Shown: positions 23,850-36,529, numbered from the stretch's first letter. The stretch is 64,000 bases of DNA from Glebionis coronaria (GCA_025667525.1 CM046875.1:116860340-116924339), one strand, 5' to 3'. The notes: generated by a model from the sequence alone, not told the origin. Program-made: numbers and translations.

Positions 23850-24750
23850 TGTGTGTGACAAATTTTTTTTGATGGGCTTAGTTAGTCACATAAAAAAATA
23901 CTTGTTGAGACAAACTATTATTTTATGGGCTTAGTTAGTCACATAGAAAAATACTTGTTGTGACTAGGTGTAGTGACTTTAGTCATACAAACACTAAAAA
24001 ATGTGACTCATATCAACACTAGTGAAAATTGAGATTACATTTGGTTCTAAACATTTGTCACATGAATATTTTTACTGTGTGACTTTTTCAATGTGTTGGT
24101 CACATATAATCCCATTATAATGTGACCATAAATATAATTTAGTTTCACATTTCTCAAATTTTGTGACTATTGGAAAACATATAGTCACATAATTGTTTGG
24201 TTATTGAGTATGATCATGTATTATATTTGATCATAGTCTTCAAGTAATTGTAAAATATTTGTCATATTTAAATAAATATAGTGGCAAATGTTTCAATACC
24301 TACTTTCCACTTGCAACACATACAAAATTCATGTGTGGTTAATAACAAAATATACTAGTCACATTAAAATAATGTGTGTGACAACCTTGTTTATCAATTT
24401 GTCACTTGTAAAATAAGTCTATGTGACCATATATGAGTTTTGGTCACATACAATGTGTGTATGACAAATATTTGTCACACATGTATAGGTATAATGTGAC
24501 TACTTGAACCAGACTTTGATTCGGTAACACTCTAAAATTATTAAGTGACTAACGACTCATCCAAAAAGCATTTGTTAGCCCTAGTCACGTAAATATTCAT
24601 ATGCGTGACAAACAAAATACGTAATGGTCATACAAACTGACTTCAAGTGTGACTGTTTATTTATGACTAGCGAATTCAGTCACACAAAAAATTAATTTGT
24701 GACTACACCAATTTCGGTTTGTGTGACCGAAAGCCATTTTTGTACTACTG
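23850..24750. repeat. CACTA subterminal repeat field and right terminal inverted repeat
   Basis: More than 25 copies of GTGTGAC, TGTGAC, GTCACA or GTCACAT in both orientations, with imperfect longer copies of GGGCTTAGTTAGTCACATA (23873 and 23929). Such motif clusters next to the ends are the binding targets of TNPA-type proteins in En/Spm (family knowledge). The outer 18 bp, read on minus from 24750, are CAGTAGTACAAAAATGGC. An internal CACTAGTGAAAATT near 24019 resembles a second, internal end. Confidence 0.85.
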
Positions 24751-24991
24751 ATATCAGAGATGGTCTTCGGGAGTTAGTGAGTCATTGTTATTACTCACTA
24801 AGTCCATCATCCTGATCTTTGTTCTTGTCTTCACTGGCTCATATCCGCTGCAGTAGTGAAGGAGTCTCTGTGGACTTCTATGAACATCTTGAGGATGACT
24901 CGGTAAACTATCTTACCGACCTATATAATACTTAGGGTATATTTCATTCAAATCAGTACAGGGACAATTTAGGCTCTAAATTGGCCCAACA
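24751..24991 (-). repeat. 3' LTR remnant of element A
   Basis: 241 bp matching 41388-41628 of the other LTR with a handful of substitutions (for example CTCATATCCGCTGCAG against CTCAGATCCGCTACAG). It ends GGCCCAACA on plus. The rest of this LTR was displaced by the CACTA insertion. Confidence 0.93.
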
Positions 24992-25002
24992 ATCTCCCCT
25001 TA
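24992..25002 (-). other. Polypurine tract of element A
   Basis: On minus, AAGGGGAGAT immediately precedes the LTR start TGTTGGGCC. This is the plus-strand primer site for reverse transcription. Confidence 0.75.
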
Positions 25003-25553
25003 TTTGAATAAAAATATAGCCTAAGTCTTTTAATAGTAAGTGAGCATAATAGCTTCTTCTTACATACTAAAATACAACAAAGTGACATAATAAATATAAC
25101 AATCTTCTGATCATTTGCTGCTGTAGTGGTGACATGTGCTCAAACTTTACACCAGATCTTCATCATCATTATATGAAGTCTCTTATGAACATATTCAGAG
25201 ACTTGGGTTATGTTGGTGTTTCAGAGACTCGTTTCAAACAGTGGTGATCAAACACGGCTAGAAAACTTCACTCTAAAATACTAAGTACCCAAGTATACAT
25301 TCAAATCCTAGAACACTTGCTCACATATCTGATGTTGACATACATCAGATGTACACAATCTCTTCTACCCCGAAACCAACTTATTTCAATCAATAAAACC
25401 TCTAACCTGTTCAAACACAATACCAACACCAGCTTCATCATTTCTTTCTTCAAACATTCGCCAGATACCCGTCGATACCTATTAATGAAATGTGATGGAT
25501 TTTTGTGATGCTCTTGGATAGAATTTTGATTTTTTGGTATGTGATTGGTTTTA

Positions 25554-25664
25554 ATATCAAGATTCAACAAAAAGGAACCCACCAAAGAAAATCAAACACA
25601 GATCTAGAACCTCATAAGAAGAAATTTCGAGTGACTCAATAGGTAGATTCGTTTCTTGGTGGCC
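25554..25664 (+). repeat. Inverted repeat arm 1 (partner 40320-40430)
   Basis: About 111 bp whose reverse complement occurs near the other end of element A with about three mismatches. Both arms lie in A's interior, so the pair predates E. Confidence 0.9.
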
Positions 25665-26039
25665 ATAAGAAACGGGTTAACCAATGAAATACTCGAATCT
25701 TTTGTTCTTGAGTTGTCCAGTTGTGTGGGATTTTTGATGCCGTATGCTGTTGGTTTGGTGTGGGATTGCGTTTTTGTAGATGATAAAAGGATATGGTGGG
25801 TATGTTGTAGATCCGGTGGTGTTGTTGATGAGTTGATAAGCTTGGATATGGGTTTTGTTTGACGGTGAGCTAGTGATTTTTTTGGTGTGTTAAGGTGGAT
25901 TTTGGATCCGGTTTTTGTGTAAGACGTGAAGTGGTGAGGTGTGATATTGAGAGTGAGGGTGGGAGGAAAGGAGGAAATTTATGAGATGACTTATAACAGA
26001 TCTTGTTTTTTGTGTGAGGTAAGAGATTAAGATCTGGTT

Positions 26040-26396
26040 TTGATTTTTTGTTGTGTTTTGAGAGGTTGTATGGTAATGGTGGTGGGGTGGTTGTGTTATA
26101 TGTATGGTGAGGATATATCTGAGGTTCAATCATCAGGGATGTGTCTTCATTGTGATCATCAGGGAGTGTGTCTTTCTCCCCCTCAAAAAATGTTTCCCAA
26201 GAAGTGTTCATCAGAGATTCGGTATTTGTGTGGGATTTATTTTTTGTGTTTTGAGAGGTTGTATGGTAACGGTGGGGTGGTTGTGTTATATGTATGGCGA
26301 GGATATATTTGAGGTTAAATCATCAGGGATGTGTCTTCATTGTGTTCATCAGGGAGTGTGTCTTTCTCCCCCTCAAAAAATGCGTCCCAAGAAGTG
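26040..26396 (+). repeat. Imperfect tandem duplication, unit about 190 bp
   Basis: Two head-to-tail copies, each with TTTTGAGAGGTTGTATGG near the start and AGTGTGTCTTTCTCCCCCTC near the end, the second with small deletions. Overlapping frames here are read-throughs of the repeat. Confidence 0.9.
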
Positions 26397-27113
26397 ATTT
26401 TTGAAACCATTACACACTCCTGATATTCACCATTTCAGGGATTGAATCCCTTGATCGAATTGCTTCGATACTAAGGTTTGAAACTTAGATTTTTGAAGGT
26501 GTTTGAATACCCATGTGGCCTCAAGTTGTAGCCTTGTGGCTTAACCAACTTAGTTGGTTCAATAGTTTTTGGCAAACTATCATCCATGAACGGATTTGAT
26601 AATTCTTTACCGGTTAGCCGTTAACTCTGGAATAGACAATTCTTTCTTGTTGGTTAGACATGGTGAATTGATAACCATTTGGTGTGGTGGTGAAACCGAC
26701 ACTTGGTGAACTTTCAGCCTTTGGCTATCCCGTTCAAGGATCTGTGATACTTTAGCCTTAAGGCAAAGAGATTCTTCCTATCTGTTCCGACTTTACTTGG
26801 ATTTGCTTTAAGTTTAAAACTTAAGAGATGATGTTGTAAAACTTCTGACTTTTAACATTTTAGAAATCACTTAACTTTAGAACTCTTTTGAAAAAAGTTT
26901 AAGTATAAAAAATAAGTCTTTAAAATTTTTTGCAACAAATGGGTACCTGGGGTTCTGAGGTCCAGAGGTCTCTGGTTACACCTCTGATGATGTGAGCTCG
27001 GTAGAAGACCTCTGATGGGTACGAGCCCTAATGGAGACCTGTGGTATGTGTGCAACCTCTGGTGGTGCACTAATCTTCTTTCTTTATCTTGGTGTGAGGA
27101 AATACTGAGTGAC

Positions 27114-28943
27114 TAATACTTGGGTTCGAGGCCTAGTATGAAAGTTCGTTGTTCCGAATCTTTTCGAATTGAAAACCGGTCTTAAGTGCGACTCAATCGT
27201 CTTTTGGTGAATCAAGAGAATGGTTCGGTTTGTTTTAAACTATTTGCAAGTAATTAAAGTGTCGTTGAGTAAAATGGAAGTTAAAAGATTAATTTGAATG
27301 ACGAGTAAAAATAAATGCATATAACTTAAAGGTGACAATGGAAAAGTACTAACACACTAGATAAAACTAACACTTGGAAAATATTCTGAAAATAAAAAGT
27401 ACTATAAGAAAGTAACATCGAAAGAAACCAAAACAAGGCAAAGGAGCCCCGATCGGAATGTATTCCGATCGGTTGATCAGAATGTTGGTAAAACTAGTGA
27501 TCGGAATGTGGGACAAAGCCCACAATCGGAATATGTAAACTTTACTCAATCGGAATTTTGGATAAACTGCCAATCGGAATCCAGGAAGTAAACAACCAAT
27601 CGGAATATGCAAATGAGGACCTATCGGAATGTGGAAGATGGGGTCCGGTCGGAATACTGGGAGTAATACACAATCGGAAAAGACAAAACCCTTTTCCGAT
27701 TGGACTCAATCGGAAAGGGTTATTATGGCTGCTCGGAATATGTATCAATCGGAAAGGGGAGTTAGCAACCTTTCCGAAAATCAAGGAAATCAGTTGGGGG
27801 GTGTACCCGGTCGGAACAGGCCAATCGGAAAGGGGTTTTACCACCCTTTCCGAAAATTGAGGGATTAAGGTTAAGCTAGTGAATAAGCTATATTTGAGAG
27901 CTTATCACAAAACTAACTTGAATCAATACCTAAACCGGATCAAATAAGCACTAGAATCAACTTATCAAACCGAAATTAAGCAACTTTTGAGATTAAACAA
28001 TAAAAATATAAACTTTTTAATAAAACTTTTTAATAAGAAAAATAAGCTAATCATAAAAATAAGCCAATAAGCACAAAAGTCTTAAAGCTTAATCAAATGA
28101 AAACTTATAAAATGATCAAAAGATTAACTTTTTAGCACGAAATCAATTAGAACAACACGGATCTTATGATATACGCACCAAAATCAACCTTAAATCAAAG
28201 AAAAGTAGAATGAGATTAAGAAATAAAAGCTTAAAATGGAACTTTGATTAATGAAATAAGCAATACAAAGATGTTTAATCTTGAAAGATTAAAAGAAAAA
28301 GATGAACTAGTGAGAGAAAGTTTAAGACTTTCTCTCTCTAAAACTAGAGAAAACTAAAAAGTGAAAAATTAACTAAAAATCTAACCACCCTCCTAATATT
28401 TGTGAGAGAAAGTTTAAGACTTTCTCTCTCTAAAACTAGAGAAAACTAAAAAATGAAAAATTAACTAAAAATCTAACCACCCTCCTAATGAGTATTAGGA
28501 GGGTATTTATAGGGAAGGTGGAAGGAGTGCATGTGTTGCATCTTCTTTCTTGCTTTCTTCACGTTTTCTCGACTCGACTTTAATTCTTCGTCTTTGTCGT
28601 CTCGGGATTTGAACTTGTCTTTTAATTTTCTTCTTCTATTAGACTTAAGTTCTTCGACTTCGTTAAACTTCCGTCTTTTAACTTTTTCTTCGATAAATCT
28701 TCAGAATAGGCCTTGGACTTCCGTTCTTATTGCACTCTTGATCTTTTGACTTCGTCTTTTCCCGTTTTCTTCAATAAAAGCCCGTGAAAGCCCGTGTTTT
28801 CTTCCTTTTTCATATTTTGGTCCTAAAACACAATAAAAACACAAACCACGCATAATTCCGACTTTTACGACATAAATCACACGTTTTGGTCTTGTTATTA
28901 TTGGAAATAAGTGGTAAAAGGATAAGTGTTTTCACACTTGTTA
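27114..28943 (-). repeat. 3' LTR of element E (1,830 bp)
   Basis: On minus it starts TAACAAGTGTGAAAACAC and ends CCAAGTATTA; the ends form an inverted TAAYA/TATTA pair instead of TG/CA. It contains the ATCGGAAT array (27440-27860). It is longer than the 5' LTR by 93 bp because the segment with the TTTCTCTCTCTAAAACTAG and AACCACCCTCCTAAT words is doubled at about 28305-28490. Confidence 0.96.
27440..27860 (-). repeat. ATCGGAAT array in 3' LTR of E (second copy 37184-37604)
   Basis: About 17 irregularly spaced copies of ATCGGAA(T/A) and close variants, spacing 15-30 bp, some facing each other (TTTCCGATT against AATCGGAAA). In element sense the core is ATTCCGATTG. Small frames on both strands here are repeat read-throughs. 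Confidence 0.92.
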
Positions 28944-30979
28944 AATCTCCTACACTTGACCATTGCAATGCCCTCATGCAATGCATTAATTTTAAAGCAC
29001 GGTTTACATTTTCCATCATAAATAACCCACCTTGGCCTTTATTAAATACTAAACATAAAAGATAGAAATAAGTAAAGAAATTAAAAACTTACATTGGGTT
29101 TTGGCGGCCGTGAACGTTTATCATCCTCAAGTTTCACGTTCCCTATACCAAGCTTAAAAACGAGATCATTGGTATTATAAGTTAGCAAACTATCACGAAC
29201 TCATGTGGGCCAATTATTCACTTAGACTCCCTTATTCCTAGGTGTATCTCTTATATTTTATTTTTGTCTTGAATGATCGCGAGGATGCATTGTTTGACTT
29301 ATTTCGATAGTTATTTAGTCCGAAAATAAGGTGAACGATTTAATCAATAGTTAGCTAAAGGACCAAATCTTTTAAAACTGCTTCTCGGGATATCAAAAAG
29401 TTCATATCTTGGCATAACTTGGTTCGCGATTTGAGACCTTTCTCGGGCCGATATTTGGCAGCGACTTCATACTTCGAATCTTCGAGAGACGTTCTTGAAA
29501 TTATGGTCTTCTCTTCATAATAGGAGTTTCTTCACTTGAAGTTTTTGAGAGATTCTTCATCTTTGGACCACGACTTCTTCATTTTTCTCCAATCTTTATT
29601 TTGGACTTTGATATACAACGATCCGCCTCCTTTTAGGACTTGGATCTATTTATCCTCATACCTTGTTAGGGTCTTTTCGGATAGACTTCTCCATAACTTT
29701 TGGGGAGTTCTTGCTTTTCGTCGTGTGTCTCGATCCTTCATATTGATTTTCGATAAATGATTCTTCACATCACTTTGGATCTTTAGCAACAAAATGTAGC
29801 CCTCATGCCTTGTTAGGGCCTTTTCGGACTCGCCAATCTTCGCGCCCCGCTTCATAAGTTATGCCTTGGCTATGAACTCTCGTCATTACCGAGCAACTTT
29901 TAAACGATCTGGGGCTAGGAGCTAAGTAACCTTTTAAATCGTACAACCTTATTTATTAGCAGATTAATTTATTAACAAGCGGAGGGAGAATAGGCTCATA
30001 ATTAACTCACATAAATTCACGAAGGAATACCGAACTTATAATTGACTCTATCATCTCTCGTTCTCCACAGTTTAAAATCTCAAGGAATGAGACTCGTGGA
30101 TGCTTAGCCTATTAAATCAAAGTTTTGGGTTTTCGAGTCGCCTATAGGATCTTGCAAATTCTTAGACTTTTTCAAGTTTAGAAAACGCATTTTAAAGTTC
30201 CCTTGATAAACGACTCTCTAGGATCAATTATAGGAACTTGCGAAAAGTTCTTGTTCTTAACCCGTGAGAGTTAAGACTTTCGCGTTTTATAGCTCCCTAT
30301 ATAAAAGCCTAGCAAAACTTGACTTAAACATGTTAAGGATACTAGCTAGAGTAAACTTAGGCAAGTAAACTCGGGTTGAGTCAAAATGTTCACGACTAAG
30401 AAAAATCTAAAACCACTTTATTAAAAATTTATTCTAGCAACGGAAAGAAACTAAACATGATAAAGGAAAGTACGACTATACAACTAGGCCAAAATAGATT
30501 AAAAATTTTGAAAAATGTCGAAAAATCAAATTTTCCGGTTAAAATGAGGGCAAATTCATGGAAAAGACCACTTACTTCGATAGAAGTCCCCCCTACACTT
30601 GAGATAAACATTGTCCTCAATGTTTAAGCATGTGGGAGTAAACTCCCCTATACTTAGGACATTGTGCACTTTGTTTAAATCTTGCTAAGGAAAGGACAAC
30701 TAGAGTGAATTCAATGTGAACATATAGAATATGAAATATTGAATCACAAGAGTTTAGGATAGAACCGGGAAGATGGGAAACACGGTATCACGGTTCGTCA
30801 AAAGTCATCAAGATGCTTTCTGAAGCTTTACTCCCTGCACAGCACAAGAAACAAGACAACAAACATATGCGGGGCTCCCCCTACACTTATTATGAAAGCA
30901 GTAAAGGATAGAACACGGGTTGCCTCCCGAGAAGCGCTTGTTTTTGTTCACCGAGTCATGAGCCTGACTCGACCCAATT
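28944..30979 (-). other. 3' non-coding tail of element E with polypurine tract and PPT-like copies
   Basis: No env-like frame is visible. The true polypurine tract abuts the LTR (28944-28957, sense AAGTGTAGGAGATT). Three similar motifs occur further up at 30587-30600, 30643-30655 and 30875-30888, and a GGGAGGCAACCC hairpin-like motif lies near 30920. The whole tail is homologous to 49126-50994 of element D, although it does not encode a clear protein. Confidence 0.8.
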
Positions 30980-33900
30980 TTAGTTCATGGAGAACGTGGT
31001 GAGGGATGGAATCATCTCCTGAGAGATGTCCTCACCAAAGTACAGCTTCAAACGCTGGCCATTCACCTTGAAATTGGACCCATTTGGCTGAGAAAGCTCA
31101 ATGGTCCCATACGGAAAGACTTTGGCGACGGTGAATGGACCAGTCCAGCGGCTCTTCAACTTGCCAGAGAAGATCTTCAACCGAGAGTTAAAGAGTAAGA
31201 CTTGATCACCAACGTGGAACTCTCGGTTCTTGATTTTAGCATCGTGGATCATCTTCGTCTTCTCCTTGTAGATCAGCGAGTTCTCATAAGCTTCATTCCT
31301 TAGTTCATTTAGCTCGTTGAGTTGAACCTTGCGATGATCACCGGCTTTGATGATGTCGAAGTTAGCCCACTTCAAGGCCCAGTGCGCCTTATGTTCCAGC
31401 TCGATGGGTAGGTGGCAGGCTTTCCCGTACACAAGACGATAGGGTGTACAACCGATCGGGGTCTTGTAAGCAGTACGGAAAGCCCACAGAGCATCATCTA
31501 ACTTATCGGCCCACGCGGCACGATGCTCTCCCACAGTTCGCTCCAAAATTCTCTTCAAGCCACGATTGGAAATTTCGGCTTGCCCATTGGTTTGGGGATG
31601 ATAGGCGGTGGAAAGACGGTGATTGACACCATACTTTGCCATGACTCGTGCAAATTGATCGTTGCAAAAATGAGTCCCGCGGTCACTGATGATAGCACGA
31701 GGAACGCCAAATCGAGCGAAAAGCTGCTTCAAAAAGTTCACAACCACCCTCGCATCATTCGTAGGAAGAGCCTTAGCTTCAACCCATTTAGAGACGTAGT
31801 CGACGGCGACGAGGATGTACTTGTTCCCTTTGGAGGATGGAAATGGCCCCATAAAGTCGATGCCCCATACGTCAAAGATTTCACATTCCTGTATGAAATT
31901 TTGAGGCATCTCATCCTTATGCGTGATCTTGCCTTGACGTTGGCAAGCATCACAATGCTTAACCATTTCGTGAGCATCACGATAAATGGTGGGCCAGTAG
32001 AATCCAGAATCAAACACTTTCTTAGCGGTGTAGTTGGGACCAAAGTGACCACCGGTGGGTCCTTTGTGGCAAGCTTGAAGGATGTCAAAAGCTGTCGGTC
32101 CGTCAACACATCGACGAATAATCAGATCAGCACACTGTTTGAATAGATAAGGGTCATCCCAAAAGTAAGTCTTAACATCGTTCAAGAACTTCTTCTTTTG
32201 TTGGGATGTTAACCCTTGGATGAGAATACCACCCGCTAAGTAGTTTGCAATGTCTGCAAACCAGGGGGTGCCATCAAGATTGAGGTTTATAGACATTAGA
32301 GTCTCCAGGGGAAAAGAGTCATTGATCTCTTTGTTCGGATGATCCCCCTGATATGGATCCTCAAGTCTGCTCAGATGATCCGCGGCCAGGTTTTCAGCTC
32401 CCTTCTTATCACGAATTTCAATATTGAATTCTTGAAGGAGTAAAACCCAGCGAAGAAGTCTTGGCTTAGAATCGTTCTTTGTCATCGAGTACTTCAACGC
32501 GGAATGGTCCGTGTATACGATGGTGGTGGATAGAACAAGATAGGGGCGAAATTTCTCAAAAGCATATACAACAGCTAAAAGCTCTTTTTCGGTTGTCGTA
32601 TAATGCAATTGAGCCCCTGTCATTGTTTTGCTAGCGTAGTGGATTGGTTGGAAGTGTTTATTCACTCGTTGACCCAAAACCGCACCAATAGCAAAGTCGC
32701 TAGCATCGCACATCAATTTAAAAGGCAGCTCCCAATTAGGGGTAACCAAGACCGGTGCCTTAGTTAGCTTATCCTTAAGAAGATTGAAGGCGTCGAGACA
32801 CTCTTTAGAAAAGATAAAAGGAGTATCTTTTTCCAAGAGGTGGGTCATCGGGCGAGCGATTTTAGAGAAATATTGAATGAATCGACGATAGAAGCCCGCA
32901 TGACCCAGAAAGCTTCTCACACCCTTCACAGTTGAAGGTGGAGGTAATTTGGCTATGACATCAACTTTAGCACGGTCAACTTCAAGACCGGCTTTAGAGA
33001 TTTTGTGTCCTAGCACAATGCCTTCTTTTACCATAAAATGGCATTTTTCCCAATTCAGAACAAGGCGAGTGTCTTCGCACCGCTTGAGCATACGTTCCAA
33101 ATTGGCAAGGCAAGAAGAGAAGGAATCCCCGAAGACCGAGAAATCATCCATGAAGACTTCCATGGTTTGTTCAACCATATCATGGAAGATAGCCAACATG
33201 CACCTTTGGAAAGTCCCGGGGGCATTGCATAAGCCAAATGGCATTCTTTTATAAGCAAAGGTGCCATAGGGACAAGTAAATGTTGTCTTCTCTTGATCTT
33301 GGGGATCGATGGGTATTTGAAAATAACCCGAGAAACCATTAAGAAAGCAGTAATATTCATTACCCGCTAGACTTTCAAGCATTTGGTCCATAAAAGGTAG
33401 GGGAAAATGATCCTTTCTCATGGCATCATTGAGTTTGCGGTAGTCTATACAAACTCTCCACCCAGTAACGAGACGGGTAGGAATTAACTCGTTATTTGCA
33501 TTGGGCACAACGGTGATTCCGCCTTTCTTAGGCACACAATGGACTGGACTAACCCACGGTGAATCCGAAATAGGGTAAATCATACCCGCATCAAGAAGTT
33601 TGATAACCTCTTTTTTGATGACTTCATGTATTTTGGGATTCACCCTTCGTTGATTTTGAATTGTGGGCTTAAAGTCGTCCTCCATGAGAATTTTATGTGT
33701 GCAAAAGTGAGGATCAATTCCGCGGATGTCAGAGATTTTCCAAGCGATAGCTCGTTTATGCTTCTTCAACACAGCGACAAGTCGGGCTTTTTCGTCTTCT
33801 TTTAGATCCTTTGCGATGATGACCGGTAGCTTCTCGTCGTCTTCTAGAAAAACGTACTCAAGATGAGGAGGTAGGTCCTTAAGCTCAAGAGTAGGAGGAT

Positions 33901-36529
33901 TCTCAATAGATGGTGAAACTAACGATGGATCATCATTAGTCACCTCTTTAGGAGCAGGAGGAGACAACGGGTCCTCATTGAGAAGTCTCTCAATAGTACG
34001 AATATCTTCATCCCAATTGGTGGACAAATTATCATACTTAATATCGAGAGGACCCAAGCTAGCTTCGAAATCATCCAAGTCACTTTCTCCGAAAGGAGTC
34101 AATGCTGGAGCAATTGAGGCAACGGTCTCAACATTGGGTAGAGAAGAAAGAGTACTTTTGCAAGCATCATGAAAATGTTCTTCACAAGCCTCATTGAGAA
34201 CATCAATAGCATTAACACTCTCATACGAATAAGGTTGCTTAGAAATCTTACCCATGTTGAAGACAATTTGATCGTCACCGACTCTCATGATTATTTCGCC
34301 TGCGGCTACATCAATGAGAGTGCGACCGGTCCTCAGGAATGGACGTCCGACGATTAATGGAACACGGGGATCCATCTCGTAGTCAACGACAACAAAATCC
34401 GCCGGGAAGGTGAATTTGTCAACGCCAACAAAGACATCTTCGGCTATCCCCACTGGATAAGCAACCGTACGGTTGGCTAATTCCAAAGTCATTTTGGTGG
34501 GGACAAGCTTGGGGAGAGATAATTGCTTCCAAACACTTAAAGGCATTAAGTTTATACTGGCACCTAGATCGGCTAGGGCCATGCAATTCTCTACTCCCGG
34601 GAAGTTGCAGGGAATCAAGAAGCGACCCGGATCACCAAGTTTGGTGGGCAATTGCCTTAAGAGCACTGCGGAGCAATTCTCATTAAGGTGGGTCTGAGCA
34701 ATGTCAAGAAGCTTTTCTTTATCACTTAGAAGATCTTTAAACATCTTAGCGTATTTAGGCATGTGAGCGAGAGCCTCGGCAAAGGAGATGTTAAAATTCA
34801 ATTGTTTAAACATTTTTAGAAAGTTTGAAACCTGAATATCATCCTTGTTCTTTTGCTTCTCTTTCCTCAACCTTGAAGGATAAGGTATATTGGATGAATA
34901 AGAAGGCTTTAAGGGAATAGGATCACTTACAACCACGGGTGGTGGGGAAATGGGGATAGAAGGTGAAGGAGGTGGGGAAAGTTGCTCTTTTTCCTTGTTC
35001 ACAATCACGGGTGGAGGTGTAGGAAGCTCGGGTTCCATATAACCTTTTCCACTTCGAGTGGTGATTGCTTTCACCTCCCCTCTTGGATTCGCAACGGTAT
35101 TACTCGGAAGAGTACCCGAAGAAGAGGGTTGATTACTTTGGATGAGTGAACCAATCATATCACGAAGGTGAAGAGCTTGATTGTTAAAAGAGTTTTGCAT
35201 GTTGGCATTAATATCATTGCTGTGTTTGGCCATATCATTCCTTAGCTCGGCTCGAATATCGCTCCCTTGTTTCACCATGTCATTCTTCAAGTTGACAAAT
35301 TGACTCTGAAGATTCGTCACCAGCTCACGATTAGTCTTCATGAACGTCTCGACGTCTGGACTCACAGCCATCGGTTGAGTGAGAGGTGGAGCTTGGTAAG
35401 CTTGAGAATTTCCTTGAGTTGGGTATGGGTTTCTTTGGGATTGATATTGATTTGGAGCACGAGGTTGGGATTGGTTGTTTCGGTTAAAGCTTTGTTGTTG
35501 GTTTTGGTTTGTAGGAGGGAAACCGGGAGGAGCAAGATAATTGTTGGAACGATAACTTAGCAAGCCACGGTCTCCTTGAGGGCGGGCTTGATAACCTCCC
35601 GTGGGATAAGTGCCGTAAGCTGCGTTAACGTTTTCAGAATAATTGCTTTGGGTAGAAGGACAATCATTATAAGAGTGAGGGCCACCACATGTGTCACAAG
35701 AAATAGCAACGGCTTTAGCTTGTTGAAAGTGGTTTGTGGCCATGGCCATGAAATTCTTGTTCATTTTAGCGAGTTGTCGAGAAATTTCAGACATTTCAGG
35801 ATTGGAGGTAGTAGAAGAAACATTGACTCTCGAGTTAGATCTTGAGGATGCGGATGAATCCCAATTCTTGTGGTGAGTAGTCATGTTTTCGATCAACTCT
35901 CGGCACTCCTCTGGTCTCCTTTTCATAAAAGTACCACCGGCGGCGGCATTGACCGTGTCACGATCACGAAAGGTGAGACCATTGTAAAAGGTGTCAATGA
36001 GAGTGACGGGGAGCATATTGTGATTAGGACAGCGGTCGATCAAATCATTGTAGCGTTCCCAAGCATCGAAAAGCGATTCATCATTCTCTTGCATAAATCC
36101 ACTGATTTGGTTACGAAGGCTAGTGACCATGGATGGGGGAAAGTAGCGCGATAAAAAGCGTTGAGTCATGTCATTCCACGTATGAATAGAATTCTTAGGA
36201 AGACGGTCAAACCATTTTTCGGCATGGTGAGAAAGCGAGTGTGGAAAAAGTTGGAGGCGAAGGTCATCCATAGAAACACCGGGGCACTTCATGCTTTGGG
36301 TTATGGTAATGAATTTGTCGAGGTGTTTGTTGGCATCATCATCCGGAATTCCACGAAATGGATTCGTTTGCACTTGTTGTATCATGTGATGCTTCAACGA
36401 AAACTCCTGAGCCGTGACGTGCATTGGCGCAATCGGGCCTCCGCGTCCGTTCATGGTGGGTTGGCACAATTCCTCCATGGTTCGTAAATCAGGTAGGTGA
36501 ACATTGTTGTTGTTGTTGTTGTTATTCAA
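30980..36529 (-). CDS. Athila-type gag-pol polyprotein, 1,849 aa, RT motif A Asp replaced by Asn
   Basis: One open frame from MNNNNNNNN (36529). Gag capsid residues about 65-175 ([20 protein letters not shown]); zinc-knuckle-like [13 protein letters not shown] near 290; long Gln/Asn/Pro linker; protease with [12 protein letters not shown] near 670; RT about 960-1180 with [15 protein letters not shown] and FMDDFSVFG near 1128; RNase H with [18 protein letters not shown]; integrase with HHCC (HCDACQ), [17 protein letters not shown] and NGQAEISNR. No chromodomain. It would supply all functions for transposition. The motif A segment reads [13 protein letters not shown], so residue 1064 is Asn (AAT at 33340-33338) where Asp is universal; RT activity is probably lost. 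Nuclear transcription with cytoplasmic particles is family knowledge. Confidence 0.97.
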   Translation of the reverse strand: MNNNNNNNNVHLPDLRTMEELCQPTMNGRGGPIAPMHVTAQEFSLKHHMIQQVQTNPFRGIPDDDANKHLDKFITITQSMKCPGVSMDDLRLQLFPHSLSHHAEKWFDRLPKNSIHTWNDMTQRFLSRYFPPSMVTSLRNQISGFMQENDESLFDAWERYNDLIDRCPNHNMLPVTLIDTFYNGLTFRDRDTVNAAAGGTFMKRRPEECRELIENMTTHHKNWDSSASSRSNSRVNVSSTTSNPEMSEISRQLAKMNKNFMAMATNHFQQAKAVAISCDTCGGPHSYNDCPSTQSNYSENVNAAYGTYPTGGYQARPQGDRGLLSYRSNNYLAPPGFPPTNQNQQQSFNRNNQSQPRAPNQYQSQRNPYPTQGNSQAYQAPPLTQPMAVSPDVETFMKTNRELVTNLQSQFVNLKNDMVKQGSDIRAELRNDMAKHSNDINANMQNSFNNQALHLRDMIGSLIQSNQPSSSGTLPSNTVANPRGEVKAITTRSGKGYMEPELPTPPPVIVNKEKEQLSPPPSPSIPISPPPVVVSDPIPLKPSYSSNIPYPSRLRKEKQKNKDDIQVSNFLKMFKQLNFNISFAEALAHMPKYAKMFKDLLSDKEKLLDIAQTHLNENCSAVLLRQLPTKLGDPGRFLIPCNFPGVENCMALADLGASINLMPLSVWKQLSLPKLVPTKMTLELANRTVAYPVGIAEDVFVGVDKFTFPADFVVVDYEMDPRVPLIVGRPFLRTGRTLIDVAAGEIIMRVGDDQIVFNMGKISKQPYSYESVNAIDVLNEACEEHFHDACKSTLSSLPNVETVASIAPALTPFGESDLDDFEASLGPLDIKYDNLSTNWDEDIRTIERLLNEDPLSPPAPKEVTNDDPSLVSPSIENPPTLELKDLPPHLEYVFLEDDEKLPVIIAKDLKEDEKARLVAVLKKHKRAIAWKISDIRGIDPHFCTHKILMEDDFKPTIQNQRRVNPKIHEVIKKEVIKLLDAGMIYPISDSPWVSPVHCVPKKGGITVVPNANNELIPTRLVTGWRVCIDYRKLNDAMRKDHFPLPFMDQMLESLAGNEYYCFLNGFSGYFQIPIDPQDQEKTTFTCPYGTFAYKRMPFGLCNAPGTFQRCMLAIFHDMVEQTMEVFMDDFSVFGDSFSSCLANLERMLKRCEDTRLVLNWEKCHFMVKEGIVLGHKISKAGLEVDRAKVDVIAKLPPPSTVKGVRSFLGHAGFYRRFIQYFSKIARPMTHLLEKDTPFIFSKECLDAFNLLKDKLTKAPVLVTPNWELPFKLMCDASDFAIGAVLGQRVNKHFQPIHYASKTMTGAQLHYTTTEKELLAVVYAFEKFRPYLVLSTTIVYTDHSALKYSMTKNDSKPRLLRWVLLLQEFNIEIRDKKGAENLAADHLSRLEDPYQGDHPNKEINDSFPLETLMSINLNLDGTPWFADIANYLAGGILIQGLTSQQKKKFLNDVKTYFWDDPYLFKQCADLIIRRCVDGPTAFDILQACHKGPTGGHFGPNYTAKKVFDSGFYWPTIYRDAHEMVKHCDACQRQGKITHKDEMPQNFIQECEIFDVWGIDFMGPFPSSKGNKYILVAVDYVSKWVEAKALPTNDARVVVNFLKQLFARFGVPRAIISDRGTHFCNDQFARVMAKYGVNHRLSTAYHPQTNGQAEISNRGLKRILERTVGEHRAAWADKLDDALWAFRTAYKTPIGCTPYRLVYGKACHLPIELEHKAHWALKWANFDIIKAGDHRKVQLNELNELRNEAYENSLIYKEKTKMIHDAKIKNREFHVGDQVLLFNSRLKIFSGKLKSRWTGPFTVAKVFPYGTIELSQPNGSNFKVNGQRLKLYFGEDISQEMIPSLTTFSMN

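Larger units (their letters stand above)
12124..24750 (+). mobile_element. Element F: CACTA (En/Spm) DNA transposon, left end outside window
   Basis: It holds a TNPA-like gene on minus, a TNPD-like gene on plus and a small third gene near the right end. Next to its right terminus lies a dense subterminal field of short GTGTGAC/GTCACA motifs. The terminus, read inward on minus, is CAGTAGTACAAAAATGGC, close to the CACTA-type end CACTAGTACAAAAATGGC that I recall. The sequence beyond the end is LTR sequence of element A starting ATA, the expected 3-bp duplication. Its left end must be beyond element G, outside the window. Confidence 0.85.
25003..27108. other. Left interior of element A, no recognised gene
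   Basis: No coding frame supported. It contains one arm of an inverted repeat (25554-25664), an imperfect tandem duplication of about 190 bp (26040-26396) and a CCTCTGG/TCTGATGG-rich stretch (26940-27070). Small frames here (25870-26211, 26867-27070) show no domain. Element E begins at 27114 after the target site. Confidence 0.6.

Noticed and set aside
27367..27868. Pairs of frames repeated at 37111-37612
   Set aside because: They lie in the ATCGGAAT arrays of both LTRs of element E; identical because the LTRs are identical.
31523..32146. 207-aa plus-strand frame and other plus frames in 31400-36500
   Set aside because: Antisense shadows of the intact Athila gag-pol; no domain.
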